Shown in pieces: positions 54,397-64,000 of a stretch of DNA of 64,000 nt. A model generated the notes under the pieces. It saw nothing but the letters and a program-made list of their open reading frames with translations, was not told where the DNA came from and ran no database searches. The position numbers and the translations under genes were made by a program. Within the stretch, counting starts at the first letter, position 1. Every line of letters starts with the position of its first letter. Source of the DNA: Ceratothoa steindachneri (taxonomy: Eukaryota > Arthropoda > Malacostraca > Isopoda > Cymothoidae). Location: NCBI GenBank assembly GCA_963969495.1, contig OZ018319.1, positions 205,577,405 to 205,641,404 of the forward strand, in the 5' to 3' direction.

Positions 54397-54399
<3 letters not shown>

Positions 54400-54484
<85 letters not shown>
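54400..54484. repeat. (TA)n microsatellite
   Basis: About 85 bp of TA dinucleotides, abutting the truncated mariner copy at 54485. Confidence 0.97.
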
Positions 54485-54486
<2 letters not shown>

Positions 54487-54792
54487 ACTTTGGAAAGCCT
54501 TTTCTCCCCCTACAGTTCAGATCTGGCCCCTAGCGACTACTTTTTATTCCGCCAGCTCAAGGCTGGACTGCGTGGACGCCGGTTTGGGGACGATGAAGAT
54601 GTCCAGCTCGCCGTCCAGGAGTGGATTGAACAGCAGTCGGGAGATTTCTGGTTGTCGGGAATTCGAAGCCTCAGGGACAAGTGGCGCAAGTGCATTGAAG
54701 TCGAGGGTAGTTATATTGAAAAATAATAAAACACTTTTCCTCATATCTAGTTTCCTTATATCTGAATTGCAAAACTTATTGACCGCCCCTCG
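54485..54792 (+). mobile_element. Mariner transposon, 3' half
   Basis: Encodes YSSDLAPSDYFLFRQLKAG, whose SDxxLAPSDYFLF box carries the third catalytic aspartate of mariner. It continues GRRFGDDEDVQLAVQEWIEQQ and FWLSGIRSLRDKWRKC to a TAA at about 54724. It ends with the inverted-repeat end aaaacttattgaccgcccctcg at 54771-54792, followed by TA. Same family as the deletion derivative at 25022-25632. The 5' two-thirds are missing and replaced by the (TA)n tract. Confidence 0.85.
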
Positions 54793-54974
54793 TATGTGAA
54801 AACAGGGTATTCTTCAACGGGAAATGAAAGCAGGCTACTCTCCCACCTGCCCTGTGTCATCTTTCTATTGCAGTCACTCCCCGTATTTACAACTTTATCA
54901 ATTTTCACGACCTAGTGAGCCCCGGCAGTGAATGGGACTGTTAAATATTAGATTAATCTATGCATTATCCCCAC

Positions 54975-55430
54975 TGTTCCTCAATCCCACTTCCGTTCTC
55001 AGAGACTGACCCACCATAAACTGCGAGAAAAAGCGTTTGAGGAACCTAAACATTCTGGCCTCATCCGGCCGTCCTATAGCGACTGAGCACCTCATTTAAA
55101 TCCGTTTTCTTCTCCGTTGTGGATAATTCTGGTCCTTAATCCCATTTGCGTTCTCGGAGACCCCCTAGCATAAACGAAGGGAAAAAGAGTTTGAGAAAAT
55201 GAAACGAGCTAGCTACATCCGGCCGACCAATAACTACTGAGCCCCTATTTGAATCCCGTTTTCTTCTTTTCTGTGGGTTGCCCTGGTCTTTAAAACCATT
55301 TTCGATCCCCAAGAGTCCCCAGCATAAATGATCGCAACAAGAGTTTGTGGAAATGAGACAGGCTGACTTCATCCGGTCGTCCAATAGCGACTGTGCACAC
55401 GATTGCAGCCTGTTTTACTCTCCGCGTTGT
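54975..55430 (+). repeat. Three degenerate tandem repeats, period about 155 bp
   Basis: Each unit shows, in order: aatcccattt(c/g)cgttctc(a/g)gagac, a cataaa word followed by gagaaaaag, catccggccg(t/a)cc, aatagcgactgagcac, and gttttcttctc. Unit starts are near 54975, 55131 and 55285. Copies have diverged, with unit 3 the most altered. Origin unknown. Confidence 0.75.
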
Positions 55431-55439
55431 TCGCTCCTC

Positions 55440-55620
55440 TCATCCAACTCTCCTACATTTCAAACTACACTGGCTTTGCATTGAATACAAAATCACTGTA
55501 AAGGCCTTCTTCTTATATATAAAACCTTAAATGACGCAGCTCCCTCTTACATAGCTTCCTCATTGACCCTATTCATAGCCCCTGCCTCTGTCTCACTACT
55601 GATTATTCCTCGTAATTATA
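55440..55620 (+). pseudogene. L2-type RT C-terminal scrap
   Basis: Broken frames read LHWL.IEYKITVKAFF and KTLNDAAPSYIASSLT, matching the LHWLPVxxRIxFKILxxxYKxLNxxAPxYL segment at the C terminus of L2-type polyproteins. About 150 bp only. Confidence 0.55.
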
Positions 55621-56282
55621 TGTGCTGCATGATATTTCATGCTTTCTCTATATTTGCCAAGATAATGTGGAAACGATCTGCCTGTTGTGGTACCTTCATA
55701 CTATTTTATTTGTACCTTGAAGAATGACATCTTCCTTCAACCTTTTTCTTAGTTGATAGACACGCTTTATGAAGCCTAATTGTCCTGAAGAACGCCGTAC
55801 TCCATGCCTGAAATCCATATCGCAGGATTTATAGAAAGCTTTGTCTACTAAATAACAATTATAAACGAAAACAAAACATATGTAATTAATCTTCATTAGT
55901 AGAAAGTCTGTAATATATAGAATAATTAACCGAATTCCCATAATGATAGACTGTATGAATACAGGAGTATCTGCGTTTTTTCACCTGACAAATCTTTGTA
56001 CACAATCCTGTATATTGAAAAGTGTCAAGATATTATGGAACATTGAGTAGCTGCCTATGTTGAGGAACGGGGGCACATTTAGGAAAGATTCATGCCATTT
56101 CGGTCCTTTATACCCTAAATAGACTAAATAGTCGTGCATCATATGATTTTGCTAGTAACAAGGAGTAACAAGGAAAGGAAGTACCCTAGGAGACTTTACG
56201 GTCCATTCAAAGAGGGTACCTTTGGACTAGCAATCGAGCAGGCACATGGCTGCTCAATTGTTTTGCGTCCCTAAACGGCCAC
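55621..56282. other. No gene seen
   Basis: AT-rich anonymous sequence. No motif recognised. Confidence 0.45.
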
Positions 56283-58710
56283 TCTTAAAGACTTTTTTCT
56301 AGTCTTGACTTGAACTGGTCAACAGATTCACTGTTGACAACTTCCACTGGAAGTGCGTTCCACTTACCGCAGATACTGTAAGTGAAAAAATTTCCACACA
56401 GATTGCGGTTGTAACGCTTCAGTTCAAGTTTGAAGCCGTGATTGCGCGTTTTGTTCTCACTCAGTGTGAAAATATCCCGGTAGTCAACATTGTCGAACCC
56501 TCGAAGTATTTTGAAAACTTCGATGAGCTGACCACGCAGTCTACGGGTTTCCAGCGAGAACAGATCTAATTCCCTTAGTCTATCCTCATAACTTTTATGT
56601 CGGATAGAGGGAATCAGCTTGGTTGCCCTGGCTTGTACGCGTTCCAACCTTGCGATATCCTTTCGAAACGAAGGACTCCAAAATTGTACGGCATACTCCA
56701 GGTGCAGCCGAACGAGGAAGTTGTACAGACAAAGTACTCTCTCCTTGTTACGGTATCCAAACTGGCGCTTTATGTAGCCTAACATCCTTTGGGCTTTCTT
56801 CTCTGCCTCGATGCACTGTTTCGAGAACTTGAGGTTGCTAGGGATAGTTAGACTCAAGTCCTTCTCAGTGTCACTCGATTCAAGAGCAATGCCCTTAAGG
56901 ATCTACTTAGATTTGGGGTTTCGGTGGCCGATATGCATTACTTTGCATTTCCCCACGTTGAAAGGCATTTGCCACGTGTCCGACCACTCTTCAATCCTTT
57001 GAAGGTCCTCTTGGAGGCGGGCAGTGTTCCCCTCCTTTGTCACATTGATACCAAGCTTGGTGACATCGGCAAATCTGGAGATTTTGGCAACCATGTCTCC
57101 GTCCATGTCGTTGACATAGATAATAAACAGTAGTGGTCCCAAGACGGAACCTTGAGGAACACCGCTAGATACGGGCGCCCATTCAGAGGCCCGACCATTC
57201 CCTACTACGCGTTGCCGTCTGTCACTTAGCCAGCTCTCTATCCAACCTGCTACCTTGCCGTCTATGCCCAGCGCACGCACTTTCCGGAGAAGGCGGCGGT
57301 GTGGTACCTTGTAAAAGGCCTTTTGGAAGTCAAGGTAAACAACATCCACCGCTTTATCCCGATCATGCTCACTGAACACGAAGTGGAAGAATTCCACAAG
57401 GTTCGTCAGGCATGACCGTTGCCTTCGGAAGCCGTGCTGGGAACTCTTTAGTAGTAGGTTTGACTCTAAATAAGACGTTATATTGTCCATATCATGCTTT
57501 CCATGAGTTTACCGACTATCGAAGTCAAACTGCTGGGGTCTCCTTTCTTGAAGATCGGAGTCACCTCCGCCTCACGCCAGTCTCTAGGAACGCATCCGGT
57601 CCGGATTGACATGTTAAAGATAGCGCACAGATGTCGTGATACTTCATCGCACACTTCCTTCAACACCTTGGATAGAAACCCGTCTGGTCCGGGGGACTTA
57701 TTCGTCTTTAGGTCATCGATCTTTTTCTTTATTTCTCCTTCGGTGAAGTCCATTGCCTCCAGCTTTTCCCCCGAGTAGGAATCCGTGGGCTGGGGGATGG
57801 GACCACACTCTTTAGTAAACACTGAAGAGAAGTAGTCATTGAGAAGGTTAGCATTTTCTGCATCTGAGTGAGTTAATGCACCCTCCTCGTCCACTAAGGG
57901 CCCAATCCTACGATGGATTGGTTTACGACTATTTACTTTACATAGCCGAAGAACTCCTTGGGATTCTCCTTGCAGAGTCTCGCCACTCGGAGTTCCTCAG
58001 ACCGCTTAGCTGCCCTTATGCTGGACTTCACTATTCTGGCTAGCCTCCGGTACTCGTCAAAGGCACCCGAGATCTTCGATCGCCGGTACGCATTTCTCTT
58101 CTCCCTAAGCAGTTGGCCGATTTCTCGATTAAACCACTTTGGTTGAACAGAAGACCGACGGAGGCATTTCAGAGGGATGCAACTTGATTCAAGACTCATG
58201 AACTTATTTTTGAAATTGTTCCACGAATCCTCAACATCTTCGCATACCGCTAGCCTTAAATCAGTCAGCCCAGCACAAGGCTTGCAAAGTCTGCTCTTCT
58301 CAAGTCAAATTTCCTTGATTGACTGTTAACAGACCTTACCTTCGGGATCTTGACGGTAAATCTAATTAGCTGGTGATCACTGCCACCGAGCTCTTCGCCT
58401 ACAGAGAGATCCTCAACGATATCATCATCAGAGGTGAAGACCAAGTCGAGGTTATTGTTCTCTGACCCATTGAGTAGGGAACTCGTTGTTGGCGAACTCC
58501 AGGAGTAGCGCTCTCTCGCCACAGGCTGCTCTGGTTTCCCAGTCAACTTGTCTGTTGAAGTCGCCCATAACGATGCACACTCTGCTTGAACAAGCTCACC
58601 CAGCAGCTGGTACAGTTCCCTGTCCTTCTCAAAGGGTTGGGAAGGGGGTCTGTAAAGCACCAGGGTCCTGTATCTGACAGGACCTATCTCTAGGTCAACG
58701 CCTAGGAGCT
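56283..58710 (-). pseudogene. CR1-type retrotransposon, family C, minus strand, RT active site mutated
   Basis: From 58710 downward: endonuclease remainder (LYRPPSQPFEKDRELYQLL, ENNNLDLVFTSDDDIV, ELGGSDHQLIRFTVK), then a linker (QPKWFNREIGQLLREKR near 58150). 57894-57478: ENANLLNDYFSSVFTKE, KSPGPDGFLSKVLKEV and VPRDWREAEVTPIFKKGD, followed by a deletion of the YRPIS region. 57490-56903: QHGFRRQRSCLTNLVEF, DVVYLDFQKAFYKVPHRR, SGVPQGSVLGPLLFIIYVND, and FADVTKLG, in which the second catalytic aspartate of FADD is valine (57062-57064). 56857-56285: the thumb region to DQFKSRLEKSL. Family B and C share an architecture but are clearly different elements. Confidence 0.85.
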
Positions 58711-58711
58711 C

Positions 58712-60652
58712 GTGATCGGATATGTTTCGGGCTGTTCACAGTTGGTGTCCAGCCCTACTCATCATGCTGGCAACTGTCTCGACTTAGTACTTACGGATGT
58801 ACCTGATATTGTTAAAGCAGAAATTAATGCACCCATAGGTACATCCGATCACTCTGCCATCAGTATCAAACTTGATATTAGGCAACCTGTCCCTTCTTAT
58901 ACTATTGCGAAGGAGATTTATCTAAAAAACAGAGTTAACTGGAATAATGGCCGTGATGATGTTTACAGGATCCAATTAGGGGCCATTCTTTGCAGTGCTG
59001 AGCCCATGTCCGCTTTCAATGAACCGATACTTAGTATTATTTCTCGCCGAGTCCCTGTTAAAAGGATCTCATACCGGTTCAATGATAAAGCCTGGTTTAC
59101 AGTGGAGTGCAAAACTGCTCGGGATGCCAAACAGGCAGCATACCGCCACTGGTCTCAGCTACGCACAAGAGAATCTTGGAACGAGTATGTTCTAGCAAGA
59201 TCTCAAGCAGAGAGGATTTATCACGATGCGAAGGGGGAATATTTTAGCTCTGCCAAGGATGAATTGTTAAGCCTCACTGATCCACATAAATGGTGGTCCA
59301 CCCTTAAATCAGTGGTATTTGGCTGCAACGGTCAACTTATCACGCGTCAAAGGGAAAAAGCTGATCTTTTGATGAAGCACTTTGACTCTAAACTTAGTAG
59401 AGAGCTATTAATTTTCAATCAAGAAATGGCCATTATGCCTACTCTTAATAAAATTGCATTTCGGTCCAAAAAAGTGGAGAAGCTACTCAATGCTCTTGAT
59501 CCATATGGAGGCACAGATTCTCTTAAGATGTTTCCTTTGTTTTTCAAGGAAACTTCTGCTGTAATCGCAAAAAAACTGAGTGCAGTATTCAGATGCCTCA
59601 TGCAATTTGGATCGTTCCCTGAGTGCTGGAGGGTGGCTCACATTACGCCTATTCCTAAGGGAACTCCTTCCCCTGATCCCTCCAATTATCATCCAATCTC
59701 TATTACACCAATACTTTCTAAAGTTTTTGAGCACCTCGTTGCAGCTTGCTTTTTCCGCTTTCTTGAGAGATCAGGTGTTCTCCCTTGTAATCCATTTGCT
59801 TATCGGAAAAAGCTTGGTACAACGGATGCACTTCTTACAATCTCTCACAAGATCCAGTTAGCACTAGACCAGGGGCATGAGGCCCGCATAGTTCAACTGG
59901 ATCTCTCAGCTGCCTTTGATAAAGTAAATCATAATGGCTTGCTGAAGAAGCTAAGATATATTGGTGTTGGTGGACGGATTTTATCTATTTTAGAGTAATT
60001 CCTAATGGGTCGCACCTACAAGATTTGTGCTGATGCTAACTTTAGTGACTGGTATCCTGCCCACTCGGGCGTTCCGCAGGGCAGTGTTCTCGGACCTCTG
60101 CTCTTTAATATTTACACTGCTGACCTCTTTAGCATCACAAAAAATATTATGTATGGTTATGCTGACGATGTAACTCTGCTCGTGACTATTGACTCCCCTT
60201 ACTTTCGCAGCATTGCATCTAATTCCTTCAATGAAGATCTTCGTTGCATTTCTATATGGTGCAATACATGAAACATGAAGCTTAACATCGCTAAATCTAA
60301 ATGTATTTGTATTTCACGATCTCGTAGCCCTTTTCCTCAACATGAACCTCTCCATGTTGATGCTTTAGCATTAAACGATGTGGACGAACTGGACATTTTG
60401 GGCTTTAAATTTTATTCCAAATTAACCTTTGAGTGTCACATCAGATCTCTTAGGACTACTGCTTCGTAGAAATTGGGAATCATGAGAAAGGCCTATGCCA
60501 CCTTTAATGATGGTTCCGTGTCAGCCACTTGCTTCCGAAGCTTTATTCTTCCAGCTTTGGAATATTGTTCCCCTGTCTGGTCGTCTGTTGCTACCTCACA
60601 CTTGCATCTCATTGACAGAGTCTCTTATACTGCCAGCTTTATTTGTGGCGGT
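58712..60652 (+). pseudogene. Jockey-like retrotransposon, 5' and RT part, interrupted by an L2 insertion
   Basis: One frame runs from 58712 with three in-frame stops (near 59996, 60269 and 60467) and no frameshift. It starts inside the endonuclease (CLDLVLTDVPDIVKAEI, GTSDHSAISIKL), then a linker, then RT motifs: ECWRVAHITPIPKGTPSPDP, NYHPISITPILSKVFEHL, VQLDLSAAFDKVNHNGLL (motif A), SGVPQGSVLGPLLFNIYTAD and GYADDVTLLV (catalytic box intact). It continues through ILGFKFYSKLTFECHI to EYCSPVWSSVATSHLHLIDR and SYTASFICGG. There the L2 element is inserted, and the C terminus resumes at about 63590. The 5' end is truncated. Confidence 0.85.
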
Positions 60653-63589
60653 AATAATAATAATAATAATAAGTCATTTGTAATGCGCTCTTCAAGGCCT
60701 GAGGCCTTCCCAGAGCGCACGTTGTGCTGAGATAAGAATGGAAATTCAATGGAAATTCAAGAGGGGGAGAAGGCAATACTGAAAAGATGCGTTTTCAGGA
60801 GATGCTTAAGTGTGGTAAGAGAGGGAGAAGACCTGATTTCAGCAGAAAGAGCATTCCACAACTTAGGGGCGCATATTGAGAAGGAGCAGTCCCCCATTGA
60901 GCAGAGAGATCAACGAGGAATATTCAAAAGAGGTGCATGTGATGACCGAAGGGCCCGAGGGACATGGCGTGGCGAGAGGGCAGAAGAGAGGTAAGACGGG
61001 GCCTTGTTGTTTAGGGCCTTAAATGTGAAGAGAAGTATCTTGAAGTGAGTACGGGATCTGACAGGGATCCAGTGCAGTTCATGCAGCAAGGGTTTCGAGG
61101 GAGAGAAGCAAGGGCGATGGATGAGAAGTCGGGCGGCATAGTTCTGTACAAGTTGAAGGGGGTGGAGAGAGGAGGATGGCAGATTCACAAGCAGAGAGTT
61201 ACAGTAGTCAAGGCGTGAGGGGATGAAGGCATGAACAGCAGTCTCAAGACTTTGGCGATCAAAGTGAGAGCGAATGCGAGAGAAGTTACGAAGGAAACAT
61301 AGAGAAGATTTGCTGACATTGCGGATATGAGGCTTAAAGGAGAGATGCTCATTAAAAACAACACCCATATTCCTAACGCAGTCAGAGAAAATGATAGTAT
61401 TACCGCCCAGAGTAAGCGAGGGAAAGAGAGATTTAGATTTTTTGACAATAGCAGGGGTGCCGACGAGGAGGACCTCAGTTTTGAAGTGATTAAGCCTGAG
61501 GAAGTTGGTAGAGAGCCAGTCAGAAATGGAGGAGTAGGCAGCCAGGAGGTTAGTGATAGAGCAGGCAAGAGACGTGGGGGATGAGGAAACGAAAATTTGA
61601 GTGTCATCAGCATATAGGTGGAAGGATAGACCGAGATTACGGAAAAGGGAACTAAGAGGGAGAAAGTAGATACTAAATAGTAGAGGACCAAGGACAGAGC
61701 CTTGAGGCACTCCGAAGCGAATGGGGGTAGAGTCGGATGAAACGTCGTCAATCACAACGGATTGGCTACGAGACGAGAGGTAAGAGCGGAACCAGTCAAG
61801 CACGGTGCCTGATATGCCAAGGAAAGAGTGGAGACGATCAAGTAGGACGGTATGGTCAATAGTATCGAAGGCAGAGGAGAGGTCGAGTAGAACGAGGATG
61901 GAGGCACAACCCCTGTCCGCGGCTCTTCGTAAGCAATCGGACAAATTGAGAAGGGCGGTTTCTGTGGAGTGACCTGACTTGAAACCAGATTGATAGGTTT
62001 CATCAATGTTACAGGCCACCATGTGACTGTTGATGCGTGAAGCAACCACTTTCTCCAGAACCTTAGAGAGGAAAGGAAGTTGCGAAATCGGGCGATAATT
62101 GGAAGGGTCAGTGGGGTTCAGGTTAGGCTTTTTAAGAATCGGACGGATGTGGGCACGTTTGAAGGAAGAGGGAACAAGACCAGTTGCAAGTGAAGTGTTG
62201 AACAGGTGAAGAAGCGTTGGGAGGATAGCAGGCAGAATTTTCCATAACAGTTTAGGCGGAAAAATGTCCTTTGGAGAGCCCGATTTCTTAGAACGCGAGA
62301 GCAGGGCTGTAAGCTCCAACGAGGTCACAGCAGGAAAAACGATAAGCGGCTGAGGCGGGAAGTCAGGGAGAATGGCAGGAGCCGGGACAGAAGGCTGAGG
62401 GAGGGGGGCACGGAGGTTAGTGACCTTATCTGCGAAGAAATTCGAGAGAGTAGCAGGGCTAATGGGTGGGGAGACCTGGGCTGGGGAAGTAAGACGAGAG
62501 AGCAGGCGGAAGACGGTACGGGGATCATTCCTATTATTAGTAAGCAGATTACGTGAGTAGGCTTCACGAGCAGATTTTAATTTTGCCACGTAGGAAGCTG
62601 TCGCAAGTCGGAACTCCAGCGAGAGAGGGGTCGTGTCTTGCCCACGGGTGCGAGCCTTTCTAAGGACTCTTTCATGGGCACGCATGGACTGCCTAGCACG
62701 GAGGAGTTCCATAGAGTACCAAGGGGCACTGTGACAACGGGAGTTCGAAGGGGTGACAAGGGGAGAGTGGGCATCAAGAAAAGTGAGAAGGGGTTGCTCC
62801 AAAGAAGAGAGAATCTGGTCAGGAGAGGCAGAAGCATCAATGGGAGGAAGTTTGGAGGCCACATCATTAGATAGGGAGGGAATATCAATGGAGGCAAGTC
62901 AACGGAAAGGCTTAGGATTATGAGACAGCTGGGGAGGTATATGGAATGGGATAGAGAAGTTGAAGTTGATAAGGAAGTGATCAGATATAGCATTGGACAA
63001 ATTTGTAGTCGTCAGGTTGGAAATAAGACAGTCAGAGATTACAAGATCTAAAATGTTACCGTGAGAGTGGGTAGGGGAAGAAACGTGTTGGGGGAGGGAG
63101 AAGAGATCAAAGATTTCAGAAAAGGCTTTGAAATTAGGATTGTGGCTAGGAAGGTTGAAATCACCGAGGATTAGCAGAGAACCAGTGGGGGAGAGGCCAG
63201 CGAGGAGGTTACTAAATTCATCAAGAAAAAGCTCAAGGGAGGAGCTGGGGGGGCGGTAGAGGACTAAGATAGTTAGAGAGGGGGTGGAATCAGAGACATT
63301 GATGAGCGCCTCAAAAGAAAGAAGAGGGGGAGAGGGTAGATTATTCAGAGGGAAGGAGGCACTGTGAATGAGAGCAACTCCACCACCGCGAGAGTTGCGT
63401 GACGAATCAGAATTAGCGGTTGGTGAGGGGGGGGGGGGGGCGTGGGCGGGAAGACAGAGCGGAGGTAACAACGAGGCGGCTTGAAAAAAGCACAAAAAAG
63501 CAACACAGCAGATCGTGAAAGCACAGGCAATAACACTGCAAAAAAAGAAAATTAAAACACAGCACAAAAGATAACTTGAACCGTAGAAA
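60653..63589 (-). mobile_element. L2-type non-LTR retrotransposon inserted into the jockey-like element
   Basis: Oriented on the minus strand. Its 3' end at 60653-60672 is an ATT array (aataataat on the plus strand), preceded by a short UTR. Its 5' end is truncated inside the endonuclease, near 63480-63589. It contains the ORF2 remnant at 60757-63567. No target duplication was identified by eye. Confidence 0.8.
60757..63567 (-). pseudogene. L2-type ORF2 (endonuclease + reverse transcriptase), two in-frame stops
   Basis: One continuous frame of 937 codons broken only by TGA codons at 62897-62899 and 60910-60912. Endonuclease: GGGVALIHSASFPLNNL, ILVLYRPPSSSLELFLDEF, LLILGDFNLPSHNPN, GNILDLVISDCL, AISDHFLINFNF. 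RT: FFADKVTNLR, SYVAKLKSAREAYSR, NYRPISQLPFLSKVLEKVV, YQSGFKSGHSTETALL, VLLDLSSAFDTIDHTVLLDRL (motif A), FGVPQGSVLGPLLFSIYFLP and LYADDTQIF (intact catalytic box). C terminus: RLDYCNSLLVNLPSS and LHELHWIPVRSRTHFKILLF, then KALNNKAPSYL and SICAPKLWNALSAEI. Motifs are those of the L2 clade. The N-terminal part of the endonuclease is missing. Confidence 0.88.
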
Positions 63590-63942
63590 GAGCCTCAGAT
63601 AAGCGCATCGATCCACTCGCCAAGAAGGTTCTCAGACAATGGAACCTTGCACATCGCCGGAAGATCAGCAATGTGTGCATGCTCTATAAGATACAATCCA
63701 ATCCGCATCACTCGCTGTATATTTCCTTGACAAATCGCTTTGTAGCAAGGAGAAACACTCGTCAGGCTTTGGCCCGGCATCCTCTTTGTTTTCAGTCTAT
63801 CAGGTGCCGTACTAGCCAGTTTCAGCGTTGCTTTCTGCCAAGTGTTGTCCATCTTTGGAATTCCTTGGACGAAGAGACTTGTGCACCGAATAGTGTAGAT
63901 GCCTTCAAAAAGAAATTTAATAAGATTTTGTGTTCATCATGA
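63590..63942 (+). pseudogene. C-terminal end of the same jockey-like retrotransposon
   Basis: The plus-strand frame reads NLAHRRKISNVCMLYKIQSN, then HHSLYISLTNRFVARR, RCRTSQFQRCFLPSVVHLWN and VDAFKKKFNKILCSS, then a stop at about 63942. This is the usual C terminus of the element family at 58712-60652 and follows on from the point where the L2 element interrupts it. A short 3' UTR continues to the window end. Confidence 0.8.
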
Positions 63943-64000
63943 GCAATTATTCTGTTATTTTGTTATTTGTTATGTTTTTTCTTTTTTGAGTATTCTATAT

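Noticed and set aside
54975..55430. CRISPR-like array
   Set aside because: Three long degenerate units without short exact repeats or unique spacers, in a eukaryotic context.
56597..57609. Plus-strand frames opposite the family C RT
   Set aside because: Antisense shadows of the minus-strand polyprotein.

Overview
The window is eukaryotic and reads as intron-rich, repeat-dense invertebrate DNA, probably an aquatic arthropod such as a crustacean. The evidence is GT-AG introns, long (TA)n tracts, many CR1/L2-type, I-type and jockey-type non-LTR retrotransposons, mariner, hAT, Ty3/gypsy and Penelope-like pieces, and an animal-type thiolase gene. The organism call is inference. No bacterial genes, rRNA or convincing tRNA genes are visible.

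The one host gene I can reconstruct lies on the minus strand from 24489 down to 5409. It encodes an ACAA2-type 3-ketoacyl-CoA thiolase in eight visible exons (24323-24489, 23621-23752, 15323-15445, 12721-12862, 12226-12401, 8893-9093, 7641-7795, 5409-5490). All junctions are GT-AG, the phases agree at every join, and the catalytic motifs are present. Only a very short first exon, encoding a few residues, is missing and should lie to the right of 24489. The introns carry transposons, including an 8.2-kb intron that holds a complete long-TIR DNA transposon.

Layout. 1-3640: decayed I/jockey-type retrotransposon (minus). 5409-24489: thiolase gene; its introns hold I-type RT remnants, a hAT MITE, a mariner remnant, and a 4.7-kb DNA transposon (18888-23558) with about 450-bp inverted repeats and a broken DDE-like transposase. 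25022-34800: a mariner deletion derivative, a second hAT MITE, and a cluster of CR1-like retrotransposons, including an esterase-type ORF1 remnant and a 305-bp tandem duplication. 35668-36206: large foldback element. 39296-42938: internally deleted Ty3/gypsy element (minus) with 428-bp LTRs, carrying a nested 475-bp miniature LTR element (TRIM). 47119-50741: Penelope-like tail, then a decayed non-LTR retrotransposon ending in a 26-bp palindrome. 53453-55620: perfect 325-bp tandem duplication, mariner 3' half, a triple 155-bp repeat, and an L2-type RT scrap. 56283-64000: CR1-like element (minus), then a jockey-like element (plus) split by a nearly intact L2 element (minus).

The strongest candidates for something new are the long-TIR DNA transposon with its cysteine-rich transposase, and the TRIM nested in the Ty3/gypsy protease region. 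Family names rest on motifs read by eye. No database search was run.
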